Both the position numbers and the translations under genes were made by a program. From Malaciobacter molluscorum LMG 25693 (GTDB lineage: Bacteria; Campylobacterota; Campylobacteria; Campylobacterales; Arcobacteraceae), in the NCBI RefSeq assembly GCF_003544935.1, contig NZ_CP032098.1, positions 1,364,001 to 1,428,000 on the forward strand: 64,000 nucleotides of DNA. Direction: 5' to 3'. Under the pieces are notes generated by a model. That model was not told the origin of the DNA. It saw nothing but the letters and a program-made list of their open reading frames with translations, and ran no database searches. Every line of letters starts with the position of its first letter. Positions within the stretch are counted from its first letter, which is position 1. Shown here in pieces: positions 6,648 to 15,972 of this stretch.

Positions 6648-9467
6648 CACTTGATTTTTTGCTTCACAGATTGTATCTTTTAAATCTCTATTTCTTGAAG
6701 CTAAAGCAATAGTAATAATTACAATTGCTGTTACATAATATACCCACATAGGAATTGGAACAGGATCTCCTGTTGCGTATGAGTGCATACCAGATAAGTA
6801 GAAGTTTACTCCAAAGTATGTCATTAAGATTGTACTAAATGCTAATAATGAAGCAACAGATAAAGCAAATGGAGTATTTAATTTTTTAACAAATCTCATA
6901 TGTACAACAAATGCATAAATTACAATTGATACATAAGCCCAAGTCTCTTTTGGATCCCATCCCCAGTATCTTCCCCATGATTCATTTGCCCATACACCAC
7001 CAAGGAAGTTACCAATAGTAATTGCACTTAATCCAATGATCAAAGCAACTTCAGTAATTGCAACTACATTTTTAATATTATTATCCATATGTGGTCTATT
7101 TTTTCTAAAAATAAACATGATTAATGCCATATAACTTAAAATTGCAGCTAAACCAAAAAATCCATAAGAGGCTGTCAAAATAGAAACATGTATTGTTAAC
7201 CAGTATGATTTTAATACTGGTACTAAGTTTGTAATTTGTGGATCAATTGTTGTTAAGTGTGCAGTAAACATGAAAATACTTGCAACAATAATTGCAGCAC
7301 TTAAAGCTAATAGTGATCGTCTAAAGAAAACTACACCTGCAAACACAGCTGACCATGAGATATATAATAAAGACTCATAAGTATTTGACCAAGGTGCATG
7401 TCCTGAAATAATCCATCTAAATCCCATTCCTGCTGTATGTAATGCAAATAAAATTGCAAGAATTATAAAGAAAAGTTTAGTAATTTTTACAGGTTTGATT
7501 TTTGGATTAAAAACAACAAAAAATGCAACAATTAACATAATTAATCCAACTATTAAATAAGCAATTGTTAATTTAAAAAATATGTCTAATTTATTAAAGA
7601 ATATCTCTTGATTAATTTTAGATTCACTTGGAATAACATCTGCTCCAACTTTTTTCTGATAAGTGCTAATCATGTCAATAAATTTGTTTGCAGAGTCATA
7701 ATCTTCATTTATTACTGAATTAACAAAACCTCTTGTCATAGTTTCAACTGCTGTTTTATTTTGTCCTTTAAAGAAAGAAAAAGCATCCAATGGATTATAC
7801 CATCTATTATTATCATCAACTTTCCCACTACTAACTCTTGGAAAAATTTTAAATAAATTTGCATTATATACCATATATGAAACATTTAACTTTTCATCTA
7901 ATTGAATAATGTCTTTTTCAAATGTTCCTCTTTCTGAAGGTTTTGACATAGAAGCTTCTTGAGCTTCTTTTTCAAGTTTGTATCTACCATCTTTTGTAAA
8001 AACTTCTGAAAATGCAATATATTTTCTAGATGGGTCAACTCCAAGTAGTTTTTTTAGTTTTGGAGTTTTGATTTTAATCATTCTAATATGTCTCCATATT
8101 TCAGGCCTTGTTAACATACCAAGAACAATCTGATTTGCATTCATTCCAAATAAAGAACCTCTTGAAGATATTTTATGTAATATTTCATTATTTAAACTAT
8201 CCATAGGTTTCATTCTTCCCATTCCACTTTGAGTAACTAAATAAGAAAATTTTTCTGCAGTTTGTTTTGAATCTTTTTGAAATGCATTTAAATAGTTAAT
8301 TACTGTATCTTGAGCAGAAGTAGCAATACTTTGTTGTTCAATAGCTTTTGCGTTCGTAGTAAAACCAAAACTTAATAAACAGGCTAATAAAAATGAAGCT
8401 GCTGTATTATTTTTAAGATATTTTGTTAATTTCCAAAATCTACTTTTTTTATCAAATAAATTCCAAATTAAACCAAGTGATAATAAAAAGTATCCTAAAT
8501 ATGTAGGCCATTTCCCTGGGTCATTATTTACTGACAATATTGTTCCTTTTTCATCTTGGTCATAAGAACTTTGAAAAAATAAAAAGTTTCCTTCATGTAA
8601 AGTTCTATTCATAAATATTCTATAATCGAAAGGTTCTTTATTTTTTTGAATAACTGTAACTTCAGATGCATAAGAAGAAGGAGCCATACTTCCTGGATAT
8701 CTATCAAGTTGGAAATCTCTTAATTTTATGCTAAAAGGAAGAGTTAGTATTTTAGAACCATATTCAAGTGTTACAACAGTATCTCCAAAATCTTCGACTT
8801 TTACAACACCTTCTTGACCTCTTTTACCTGGAAGTTTGATTGTTTTTGTTTCACCATTTAATGTTACATCAACAGCTAAAATACCCATTGAAGCATTACC
8901 TTTTTTTACAAATAGATAATTATTATATTTAATATCTAAAACCTTGTCATTAAATTTAATTTTATGATCAAAATTATTTGCAGCTTTTACAATAGATGCA
9001 AAAATTTGTTTAGGTATAGAATTACTTTCTTCACCATAAATTGTATTTGCAAACTCTTTTTTATACTCTTTATAATAAGTTGCATCTTTTTGATTTATTT
9101 TTATTTGTAAATAAGGCTCTAAAGATATCATCTGATTTTGAGTTTCCCCTTCTCTTATATGAATGATACCTTCATAACCTAAATACCTAGTAACACCAGA
9201 TCCTATTAGTATAACAACAAATGAAACATGAAAAATAAATCTTGCAGGATGTTTCCACATCTTATATTTAAATATTATTCCACAAAGATTGATTGTTGTT
9301 AATACTAATGCCGCTTCATACCATATATTATTGTATACTAAAACTCTTGCAGTTGAAGTACCATAGTCGTTTTCAATAAAAGTAGCAACTGCTGCGCCAA
9401 GAGCTAAAATCATTAGTAGGGCTAGCGTTGTTTTAAAAGAAAACAAGACATTAGTCACTTTTTTCAA
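6642..9467 (-). CDS. ccsBA: Fused cytochrome c synthase CcsBA (System II)
   Basis: A 941-residue fusion of ResB/CcsB (N-terminal part) and CcsA/ResC (C-terminal part), as in Helicobacter and other Campylobacterota. It exports haem through the inner membrane and attaches it covalently to CxxCH motifs in the periplasm. The WWD haem-handling signature WGRYWGWDPKETWAYVS lies around residues 826-842. Candidate haem-ligand histidines are visible in ISGHAPWSN, TIHVSILTASYG, SGMHSYATGD and the N-terminal RFIFHVSFVV helix. Several membrane helices occur at both ends; a large soluble periplasmic domain lies between. The small tetrahaem protein at 60.6 kb is a plausible client. The start ATG is preceded by a weak AAGGATAAAG element. 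Confidence 0.93.
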   Translation of the reverse strand: MKKVTNVLFSFKTTLALLMILALGAAVATFIENDYGTSTARVLVYNNIWYEAALVLTTINLCGIIFKYKMWKHPARFIFHVSFVVILIGSGVTRYLGYEGIIHIREGETQNQMISLEPYLQIKINQKDATYYKEYKKEFANTIYGEESNSIPKQIFASIVKAANNFDHKIKFNDKVLDIKYNNYLFVKKGNASMGILAVDVTLNGETKTIKLPGKRGQEGVVKVEDFGDTVVTLEYGSKILTLPFSIKLRDFQLDRYPGSMAPSSYASEVTVIQKNKEPFDYRIFMNRTLHEGNFLFFQSSYDQDEKGTILSVNNDPGKWPTYLGYFLLSLGLIWNLFDKKSRFWKLTKYLKNNTAASFLLACLLSFGFTTNAKAIEQQSIATSAQDTVINYLNAFQKDSKQTAEKFSYLVTQSGMGRMKPMDSLNNEILHKISSRGSLFGMNANQIVLGMLTRPEIWRHIRMIKIKTPKLKKLLGVDPSRKYIAFSEVFTKDGRYKLEKEAQEASMSKPSERGTFEKDIIQLDEKLNVSYMVYNANLFKIFPRVSSGKVDDNNRWYNPLDAFSFFKGQNKTAVETMTRGFVNSVINEDYDSANKFIDMISTYQKKVGADVIPSESKINQEIFFNKLDIFFKLTIAYLIVGLIMLIVAFFVVFNPKIKPVKITKLFFIILAILFALHTAGMGFRWIISGHAPWSNTYESLLYISWSAVFAGVVFFRRSLLALSAAIIVASIFMFTAHLTTIDPQITNLVPVLKSYWLTIHVSILTASYGFFGLAAILSYMALIMFIFRKNRPHMDNNIKNVVAITEVALIIGLSAITIGNFLGGVWANESWGRYWGWDPKETWAYVSIVIYAFVVHMRFVKKLNTPFALSVASLLAFSTILMTYFGVNFYLSGMHSYATGDPVPIPMWVYYVTAIVIITIALASRNRDLKDTICEAKNQVN

Positions 9468-9629
9468 ACTTTATCCTTTTTATTTTTATAATAATCATAT
9501 ATTATAGTTATTTTATTGTGAATTTTATGTGTAGTTTTCACGATAAAATTCGAAGTGCCGATTATAACAGAATTGAATTTTATTTTTAATGAACAGATAT
9601 ATTAAAACATCTTTTTAACTAATACTTAA

Positions 9630-9635
9630 TATAAT
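9630..9635 (+). promoter_or_regulatory. -10 box adjacent to cmoB start (leaderless candidate)
   Basis: TATAAT ends six bases before the cmoB ATG. A transcript starting six to seven bases after the box would begin at or beside the start codon, and no Shine-Dalgarno is present. Confidence 0.6.
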
Positions 9636-9641
9636 TGCGTT

Positions 9642-10556
9642 ATGAATATAGAAGAAATAAAAAAAGAAAAAATAAAATGTTTAGAATGGAAAAATGTCAA
9701 GCCTTGGTATGAGCAAGTAAAAAAGTCATTTAACATACAAAAAGATAATTTATTTGTAGATTATAGTGATTGGTTTACTATTGGTGAAAAACAAGATTTA
9801 ACTAAAGAAGAGCATGAAGTCATTTTAGAAACTGCAAAAAAACTTATTCCATGGAGAAAGGGTCCTTTCAATCTTTTTGGATTAAAAATTGATAGCGAAT
9901 GGCAAAGTAATATAAAATATAATCTTATTAGACCTCATTTTAATTTAAAAGATAAAGTAGTTGCAGATATTGGTTGTAACAATGGTTATTATATGTTTAG
10001 AATGTTAGAAGATAAACCTAAACGTTTGATTGGCTTTGATCCTAGTGCATTAACTATGTTGCAATTTGAATTTATTAATCATTTTGTTAAATCAGATATT
10101 ATATATGAAAAACTTGGCGTTGAACATTTAGAGTATTATAATCATACATTTGATTTCATTTTTATGTTAGGAGTTTTATATCATAGAGCAGATCCAGTAG
10201 GGTGTTTAAAATCACTAGCAAAAGGTTTAAATAAAAATGGTGAGATATTAATAGATACTTTTATGATTGATGGTGAAGAAGAAGTTGCTTTAACACCAAA
10301 TGGAAGATATTCAAAAATACCGAATATATATTTTATCCCAACAATTCCTGCATTAAAAAATTGGTTGAATAGAGCAGGCTTTGAAGATATTGAAGTAATA
10401 GCTATTACTACAACTACGTCAGAGGAACAAAGGAAAACTAAATGGTCATTTGATCAAAGTTTGGAAGATTTTCTTGATAAAGATGATAAAACTAAAACAG
10501 TAGAAGGTTATCCTGCACCTAAAAGAGTATATATTAAAGCTAAGAAGAAAAACTAA
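9642..10556 (+). CDS. cmoB: tRNA U34 carboxymethyltransferase CmoB
   Basis: A 304-residue SAM-fold enzyme that transfers the carboxymethyl group of carboxy-SAM to 5-hydroxyuridine at tRNA position 34, giving cmo5U. Family marks are RKGPFNLFGLKIDSEW (N-terminal domain signature), VVADIGCNNGYYMFRML (cofactor loop), FDFIFMLGVLYHRADPVG and a C-terminal WLNRAGFEDIEV segment. cmoA, which makes the cofactor, is not in the window. The gene seems to be leaderless, with TATAAT directly upstream. Its stop codon overlaps that of the convergent GGDEF gene by a few bases and there is no clear terminator between them. Confidence 0.93.
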   Translation: MNIEEIKKEKIKCLEWKNVKPWYEQVKKSFNIQKDNLFVDYSDWFTIGEKQDLTKEEHEVILETAKKLIPWRKGPFNLFGLKIDSEWQSNIKYNLIRPHFNLKDKVVADIGCNNGYYMFRMLEDKPKRLIGFDPSALTMLQFEFINHFVKSDIIYEKLGVEHLEYYNHTFDFIFMLGVLYHRADPVGCLKSLAKGLNKNGEILIDTFMIDGEEEVALTPNGRYSKIPNIYFIPTIPALKNWLNRAGFEDIEVIAITTTTSEEQRKTKWSFDQSLEDFLDKDDKTKTVEGYPAPKRVYIKAKKKN

Positions 10557-11527
10557 AATAAATCTATGTTATCTTCTTCTTTTAAATTACTGAAGTCAAA
10601 TACTTGGCTTCTCCCTTTGTTTTTAGCTTCATATAAAGCAATGTCTGCATTTTTTATTGTATCATCAATACTTTTATTTTCATTAAATGTATAAACATCA
10701 TACCCAATACAAATTGTTTTTTTCAATATTTGTTCTGGATTATGTGAAACTTTTATTCCAACTTCAGAAAAGTTAGTAATAATTTTATTCGCAATATTTA
10801 TTATATCATTGTCATTTTCAGTTGTTAATATTGAGATTAAAAATTCATCACCTGTTAATCTAGCAACCATATCAAATTCAGAGATATTTGAGTGAATTAC
10901 TTTTGCTAATTCTATTAAAACTTTATCACCAATATCATAATCAAATTCATCAACAACTGCTTTAAAATGATCAATTCCAACCATAAGAAAATATATCTTT
11001 TTGTGGTGTTTTCCTGATAATGTAATTTGTTTATTTAAGTTCTCAACTAAATAATGCCTATTAAAAACATTAGTTACTGAATCTAAAGATAAAGATTCGA
11101 TATAGTTTTTCTTGATAATTCCATTTTGTAAAATTGGAGAAACTTGAAAAAAAGCTGATTCGATTATCGTATATTTTTTATCAAGTGTATCAAAATGTTT
11201 TTCATCTGATGCACAAAAAGAAACTATAGCATTTAAGTTTGTATGCGTATTAATAATAAAGAAAAAAGATAATTTATCATCCAAATAAAACTGATCTCCA
11301 TGCTCTAAAATCTCTTCTTTAGAATTACTTTCAATATCAAATAAAGATATTAATACATTGTCTATTTCAAATGTATTGTGTAACCAATTGTATATATCAT
11401 CAGCCATTTGCTTGATATTTGATGCAAATTGTAATTGGTCATATAAAATAAAAATATTTTCTAAGGCCTTAAAATCTTCTTCATTTGTTGCTGATGATTT
11501 TATTAAATTTAATATATTTTTTCTCAA
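10553..11527 (-). CDS. GGDEF-domain protein with N-terminal GAF-like region (degenerate TGDEF)
   Basis: A 324-residue soluble protein. Residues about 1-150 look like a GAF-type sensor; about 150-315 are a GGDEF domain (LDSVTNVFNRHYLVENL, then FKAVVDEFDYDIGDKVL, then RLTGDEFLISI). The active-site loop is TGDEF instead of GGDEF and the usual GH of the FGHxxGD stretch is missing, so activity as a diguanylate cyclase is uncertain. Translation starts at TTG behind AGGA. It follows a close paralogue by nine bases, and the two form a tandem duplication. Confidence 0.85.
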   Translation of the reverse strand: MRKNILNLIKSSATNEEDFKALENIFILYDQLQFASNIKQMADDIYNWLHNTFEIDNVLISLFDIESNSKEEILEHGDQFYLDDKLSFFFIINTHTNLNAIVSFCASDEKHFDTLDKKYTIIESAFFQVSPILQNGIIKKNYIESLSLDSVTNVFNRHYLVENLNKQITLSGKHHKKIYFLMVGIDHFKAVVDEFDYDIGDKVLIELAKVIHSNISEFDMVARLTGDEFLISILTTENDNDIINIANKIITNFSEVGIKVSHNPEQILKKTICIGYDVYTFNENKSIDDTIKNADIALYEAKNKGRSQVFDFSNLKEEDNIDLF

Positions 11528-11536
11528 AATTACATC

Positions 11537-12496
11537 CTAAAATAGATCTATTGTATGCATTTTTCTGTCATTATATAAGAAAAATCTACTTCTACCTTGA
11601 TTTTTTGCTTCATACAGTGCATTATCAGAAGTTCTTAAAATCTCTTCTATTGTATCAGCATTATCTGGGAAAAGCGAGATTCCTATACAAATTGTTTTAA
11701 AAAGAGTTTGTGTTGTTTCATTATTTACAATAATTGGTTTTTCTGCAAAACTTTCAATGATTTTTTGTGCAAGCATTTTTGCATTTTCTTCGTTTCCAAT
11801 ATTTTGTAAAACAACTAAAAATTCATCAGAATCAATTTTTACTACTATATCTGATTTTCTAACTATATTTTTTAATAAATTAGATAAAGAAATTAAAACT
11901 TTATCTCCAATTTTATAGTCAAATTCATCAATTACAGCTTTAAATTTATCTATTCCTATTTTTAAAAAAGCTATCTTTTTATTTTCTCTTTTACTTAAAG
12001 ATAAAATTTTATCTAAATAAAGTTCTAGATACTTTCTATTATAAAGACCTGTTATTTGATCTTTTAAAGATAACTGTTTAATACACTCTTCTAAATATTT
12101 ATTATAAAGAGTTTGAGAGATAATGTCAAATGTTGTTATTAGAATTTCATAATTATTTTTTAATTTTTTATAGTGTTTTCTATCATTTGCAGTTATTTCA
12201 TAAATAATTTCAATATTATGACTTAAACTAATCTTATAATCAATTAAAAGGTTACTATTTGTATTATTCTCAGATTTATAAATATAATCTGAGTATTTAT
12301 TTTTTTTGTTAAAAAAAGATATATCAATTATATTTATTTCATAACTATTTTTTAAAGAAATTGCAAGGTATTTCAATGAATCAGAAAAAATTTTAATTAA
12401 TCTTTTATCATTATTAATAGAGAGCTCTGAGGATGATAAATTTTTTTGTTTCTCTTCTAAAGCTTGTTTAAAAGAGTTAATCATTGTATTACTCAT
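11537..12496 (-). CDS. GGDEF-like protein, probably inactive (DSDEF)
   Basis: A 319-residue paralogue of the downstream gene with the same plan: an N-terminal alpha/beta sensor-like region and a C-terminal GGDEF fold (LKDQITGLYNRKYLELYL, FKAVIDEFDYKIGDKVL, KIDSDEFLVVL). The signature loop reads DSDEF; the loss of both glycines should prevent normal GTP positioning, so it is more likely a c-di-GMP or GTP receptor, or a partner of its neighbour. The shared FKAVxDEFDYxIGDKVL segment indicates recent common ancestry. It follows the metallo-hydrolase gene by ten bases and is probably cotranscribed with it. Confidence 0.83.
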   Translation of the reverse strand: MSNTMINSFKQALEEKQKNLSSSELSINNDKRLIKIFSDSLKYLAISLKNSYEINIIDISFFNKKNKYSDYIYKSENNTNSNLLIDYKISLSHNIEIIYEITANDRKHYKKLKNNYEILITTFDIISQTLYNKYLEECIKQLSLKDQITGLYNRKYLELYLDKILSLSKRENKKIAFLKIGIDKFKAVIDEFDYKIGDKVLISLSNLLKNIVRKSDIVVKIDSDEFLVVLQNIGNEENAKMLAQKIIESFAEKPIIVNNETTQTLFKTICIGISLFPDNADTIEEILRTSDNALYEAKNQGRSRFFLYNDRKMHTIDLF

Positions 12497-12506
12497 TTTT
12501 TACCTT

Positions 12507-13100
12507 TTATAAATAATTTAACCAAGCTTTTAAAGACTCTTTCTCTTGAAAAAGAGTTGTGTGTGATCCATGTCCTGGATATACTCTGAAGTTTTTATCC
12601 CATTTTAAAATTCTAATTATACTATTTTTCATATCATTTGGATTTGAAAAAGGAAAATCACATCTACCAATAGAGTTCTTAAAAATAAAATCTCCTGTAA
12701 AAAGATTATTTTCTATTTCAATTGCAGAACATCCAGGAGTATGACCCGGGAAAAAATGAAATTTAACTTTAATTCCATCAAAATCAAACTCTTCATCAGG
12801 TTCAACTAAAACATCCGCTTTTGAGGGTTTCATTCCTAATCCGTAAGGATCGTTTTTTAACATAAATTCATCATTTTTAGGACAATATATTTTTATATTT
12901 AAATCTTCACTTAATTCTTTATTTGACCATACATGATCAAAATGTCCATGTGTGTTTAAAATTGCAATAGGATTTGTAACATTTTGTTTTACCCACGGTG
13001 TTGCATTTACACCTGGATCAATTATTAAATCTTTATTATCAATAGTAACAATATAACAGTTTGTTTGATAATCACCCATTTGTTGTTTTTTTATTTGCAT
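12507..13100 (-). CDS. Metallo-beta-lactamase fold hydrolase, glyoxalase II-like
   Basis: A 197-residue short MBL-fold protein. The binuclear zinc motif is LNTHGHFDHVW (HxHxDH), followed by FFPGHTPGCSA (third histidine), FTGDFIFKNSIGRCDFP (bridging Asp) and VYPGHGSHTT (last histidine). This matches the YcbL/GloB-like subgroup, which hydrolyses thioesters such as S-lactoylglutathione, and a GshB-like enzyme is present at 55 kb. The physiological substrate cannot be set from sequence. It is the first gene of a leftward group with the two GGDEF paralogues. Confidence 0.87.
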   Translation of the reverse strand: MQIKKQQMGDYQTNCYIVTIDNKDLIIDPGVNATPWVKQNVTNPIAILNTHGHFDHVWSNKELSEDLNIKIYCPKNDEFMLKNDPYGLGMKPSKADVLVEPDEEFDFDGIKVKFHFFPGHTPGCSAIEIENNLFTGDFIFKNSIGRCDFPFSNPNDMKNSIIRILKWDKNFRVYPGHGSHTTLFQEKESLKAWLNYL

Positions 13101-13171
13101 TTGTTTAAACCTTACTTCGATAAAATTAAAATTTATAATTATTATTTATTATATCAACATAGAGGTAAAAT

Positions 13172-13990
13172 ATGAATTATTTCAATAATTTAGAAACAAT
13201 CTTACTCGAAGAAAATCCTAAAAATAAAATTAACTTATTTTATAAATTTTATAAAAAATTTAAAGTGTCAAATATTAATTTTAATGATAATTTTATATTA
13301 CAAAATATAACAAAACCATCATATCATAATTTTGTAAAGATTGTATCTCCAAATGAAGCAAAACCTAGAAAATATATGAATACCAAAGATGGCAAAATTT
13401 CATTGCTTCATACTATTGCACATATAGAATATAGTGCAATTGATCTAGCATTGGATGCTGCCTTAAGATTTAAAAACTTGCCAAGAGAGTATTATGAAGA
13501 TTGGCTAGAAGTTGCAGAAGATGAAATAAGACACTTTTTAATGATAGAAAAACTACTTAATGAATTAGATGTAAAATATGGTGATATACAGGTACATACA
13601 AATCTTTTTGAAGCAATGAAATTAACACCAGATCTATTAAGTAGAATGGCTGTTGTTCCTAGATATTTAGAAGCAAATGGTTTAGAACAAAATCCAAAAA
13701 TTATGGAAAAGTTAAAATCAAACCCTGATGAATTTAATAAAAAAATATTATATGCATTAAATATAATTTTAAAAGAAGAGATAACTCATGTAACAAAAGG
13801 AGATAAATGGTTTAAATATGAATGTTCAAATCAAAATTTAGAACCAGAAAGCACTTATTTAAAAATATTAGAACAAGTTTATCCTGGAAGTACAAATAAA
13901 AAATATCCAATTAATTTTGAAGCAAGAAAACAAGCAGGATTTTCTTGTAATGAATTAAAATTTTTATCTAAAAAAGATAGTTGTAATTAG
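13172..13990 (+). CDS. DUF455 ferritin-like protein
   Basis: A 272-residue protein of the DUF455 family, which has a ferritin-like four-helix fold. Candidate di-iron ligands are in TIAHIEYSAIDLALDAA, VAEDEIRHFLMIEKLL (ExxH), PRYLEANGLEQNP and ILKEEITHVTKGDKWF (ExxH). The pattern E..(ExxH)..E..(ExxH) is that of a di-iron oxidase or monooxygenase such as MiaE, but no function is established for DUF455. AGG precedes the ATG at normal spacing. It is followed by a bidirectional terminator shared with trpB. Confidence 0.82.
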   Translation: MNYFNNLETILLEENPKNKINLFYKFYKKFKVSNINFNDNFILQNITKPSYHNFVKIVSPNEAKPRKYMNTKDGKISLLHTIAHIEYSAIDLALDAALRFKNLPREYYEDWLEVAEDEIRHFLMIEKLLNELDVKYGDIQVHTNLFEAMKLTPDLLSRMAVVPRYLEANGLEQNPKIMEKLKSNPDEFNKKILYALNIILKEEITHVTKGDKWFKYECSNQNLEPESTYLKILEQVYPGSTNKKYPINFEARKQAGFSCNELKFLSKKDSCN

Positions 13991-14013
13991 TCTATTTTCT
14001 AAACTAATTACAA
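13981..14013. terminator. Bidirectional terminator between DUF455 gene and trpB
   Basis: Arms TTGTAATTAGT (13981-13991) and ACTAATTACAA (14003-14013), loop of eleven bases. The stop codon of the DUF455 gene lies in the left arm. Confidence 0.75.
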
Positions 14014-14021
14014 TATATTAT

Positions 14022-15224
14022 TTAAAGAGGATAGTTTTGTATAACATAATCTATATCTTTATCTCCTCTTCCACTAAGATTTACTAATATAGTTTTATCT
14101 TTAGGAAGTGTTTTTGCAAGTTTCATTGCATATGCTACAGCATGAGCTGATTCTAAGGCTGGTATAATTCCTTCCATTTGTGATAACTTATAGAAAGCAT
14201 CAACTGCTTCTTTATCTGTACATAAACCAACTTTAGTTCTATTTTGTGTTTTTAAGAATGCATGTTCTGGTCCAACAGAAGGATAATCAATCCCACTTGC
14301 AACTGAATGAACAGCAGCTGGTTCTCCTTTTTCATCTTTTAACATAATAGAATTAAATCCATGCATTATACCTTCTTCTCCATATGTTAAAGAAGCAGAA
14401 TGTTCACCTATTTTTTCACCTTTTCCCATAGGTTCAACTCCATATAAATTTACAGTTTCTTCATCAATAAATGAAGAAAAGATTCCAATTGCATTGCTTC
14501 CTCCACCAACACAAGCAACTATATTATCAGGTAATTTGCACTCTAATTCAAAAAACTGCTCTTTTGCTTCAATACTAATAATACTTTGAAAATCTCTAAT
14601 CATCATTGGAAAAGGGTGCGGACCAACTACTGAACCAATACAATATATTGAGTTATCTGTATCTTTCAAGTAAGCTTCAAAAGCACTATCAACTGCTTCT
14701 TTTAATGTTTTTAATCCATGAGTTGCAGGAATTACTTTAGCACCTAAAATTTTCATTCTAACAACATTTGGATACTCTTTCTTTATATCAACTTCACCCA
14801 TGTGAATTTCACATTCTAAATTAAAATATGCAGCAGCAGTAGCTAATGCAACACCATGTTGTCCTGCTCCTGTTTCTGCAATTACTTTTTTCTTACCTAA
14901 ATGTTTTGCTAATATTACTTCAGCCATACAATGATTTAATTTGTGTGCACCTGTATGATTTAAATCTTCTCTTTTTAAATATATTTTGGCTCCACCACAA
15001 AAGTTTGATAAGTTTCGCGCAAAACTTATTGGTGTTGGTCTTCCTTGATAATGTTTTCTAACATGTTTTAATTCTTCAATAAATTTTGGAGTAGATTTTA
15101 TTTCTTCATATGCTTTTTTTATCTCTTCAAATGGTTTTATTAGTTCTTCTGGAATATAAGAACCACCAAATTCTCCAAAAAATCCTTCTTTATCTGGGTA
15201 TGATTTTAAGTATGGTTTTCTCAT
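14022..15224 (-). CDS. trpB: Tryptophan synthase beta chain
   Basis: A 400-residue PLP enzyme that condenses indole with L-serine. The PLP lysine is in [11 protein letters not shown], the phosphate-binding loop is [12 protein letters not shown], and [15 protein letters not shown] is the indole/serine site loop with the catalytic Glu region. It has the TrpB1 layout, N-terminal [15 protein letters not shown] included. No trpA or other trp gene adjoins it; trpD lies at 33.5 kb, so the pathway is dispersed. I saw no leader peptide with tandem Trp codons in the 198 bases upstream. Confidence 0.95.
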   Translation of the reverse strand: MRKPYLKSYPDKEGFFGEFGGSYIPEELIKPFEEIKKAYEEIKSTPKFIEELKHVRKHYQGRPTPISFARNLSNFCGGAKIYLKREDLNHTGAHKLNHCMAEVILAKHLGKKKVIAETGAGQHGVALATAAAYFNLECEIHMGEVDIKKEYPNVVRMKILGAKVIPATHGLKTLKEAVDSAFEAYLKDTDNSIYCIGSVVGPHPFPMMIRDFQSIISIEAKEQFFELECKLPDNIVACVGGGSNAIGIFSSFIDEETVNLYGVEPMGKGEKIGEHSASLTYGEEGIMHGFNSIMLKDEKGEPAAVHSVASGIDYPSVGPEHAFLKTQNRTKVGLCTDKEAVDAFYKLSQMEGIIPALESAHAVAYAMKLAKTLPKDKTILVNLSGRGDKDIDYVIQNYPL

Positions 15225-15422
15225 TTATGCCTCAATATTATATATTTAATAATTATTATATGTAAAGTATAATTAAATAACTATTATAATTTTACAACTT
15301 TTCTAAGTTAATTTTAATATTATTCCTATTTTTTACATATAAATATTAAATTTTAGTAATAAAATTATGACTAATAAATAATTTTGAATACATTTCTAAG
15401 TATTTAATCTATAAAATATAAA

Positions 15423-15956
15423 ATGCAAAAATCAGACAAAATTATAATATTAATAGTGGGTGCTAGTGGAGTAGGTAAGGATAGTTTACTTAAACAATTT
15501 ATTAATTTAGAAAATATAAATATTGTTAAAAGATATATTACTAGAGTAGCAGATGAAAATGAAGATAATTACTATTTATCAAAAAAAGATTTTTTAGATT
15601 TAAAAAATGCTGATTTCTTTATATCTTCATGGTTTGCACATGATAATTTTTATGGTATATCAAAAAATAGTTTAAATAATAAAATTAATATAATATCAGT
15701 TTCAAGAACCGTAATAGATGATTTTGAGAATATGTTTAATAACGTTTTTACAATAAATATTACACTTAATAAAAGTAGTTTAAAACAAAGATTATTAAAA
15801 AGAGGAAGAGAATCTATTTTTCAAATAGAAAATCGTTTAAAAAGAGTAGATTTTGAGGTAAAAGCAAAAAACTTAATAACTTTTGAAAATGATAAACCTA
15901 TTGTAGAATCTGCAAAAAATTTAATTTATATAATTGAAAAGTTAAGTAAAGGTTAA
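15423..15956 (+). CDS. PhnN/guanylate-kinase-like nucleotide kinase
   Basis: A 177-residue P-loop kinase. The Walker A IVGASGVGKDSLL has the KDSLL ending typical of PhnN (ribose 1,5-bisphosphokinase), and KRYITR with the RGRESIFQIENRLKR lid fits the same group. PhnN makes PRPP from ribose 1,5-bisphosphate in phosphonate degradation, but no phn genes are nearby, so it may serve PRPP supply or another kinase role. An AT-rich TATAAAAT element lies only a few bases before the ATG with no Shine-Dalgarno. It converges with dnaJ. Confidence 0.75.
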   Translation: MQKSDKIIILIVGASGVGKDSLLKQFINLENINIVKRYITRVADENEDNYYLSKKDFLDLKNADFFISSWFAHDNFYGISKNSLNNKINIISVSRTVIDDFENMFNNVFTINITLNKSSLKQRLLKRGRESIFQIENRLKRVDFEVKAKNLITFENDKPIVESAKNLIYIIEKLSKG

Positions 15957-15970
15957 ATACCTTTACTTAA
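15942..15970. terminator. Bidirectional terminator between phnN-like gene and dnaJ
   Basis: Arms TTAAGTAAAGG (15942-15952) and CCTTTACTTAA (15960-15970), loop TTAAATA. It contains the stop codon of the kinase gene. Confidence 0.8.
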
Positions 15971-15972
15971 TT

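Noticed and set aside
15225-15422. Trp attenuator or leader peptide before trpB
   Set aside because: No short ORF with tandem Trp codons nor a terminator/antiterminator pair is visible in this interval.
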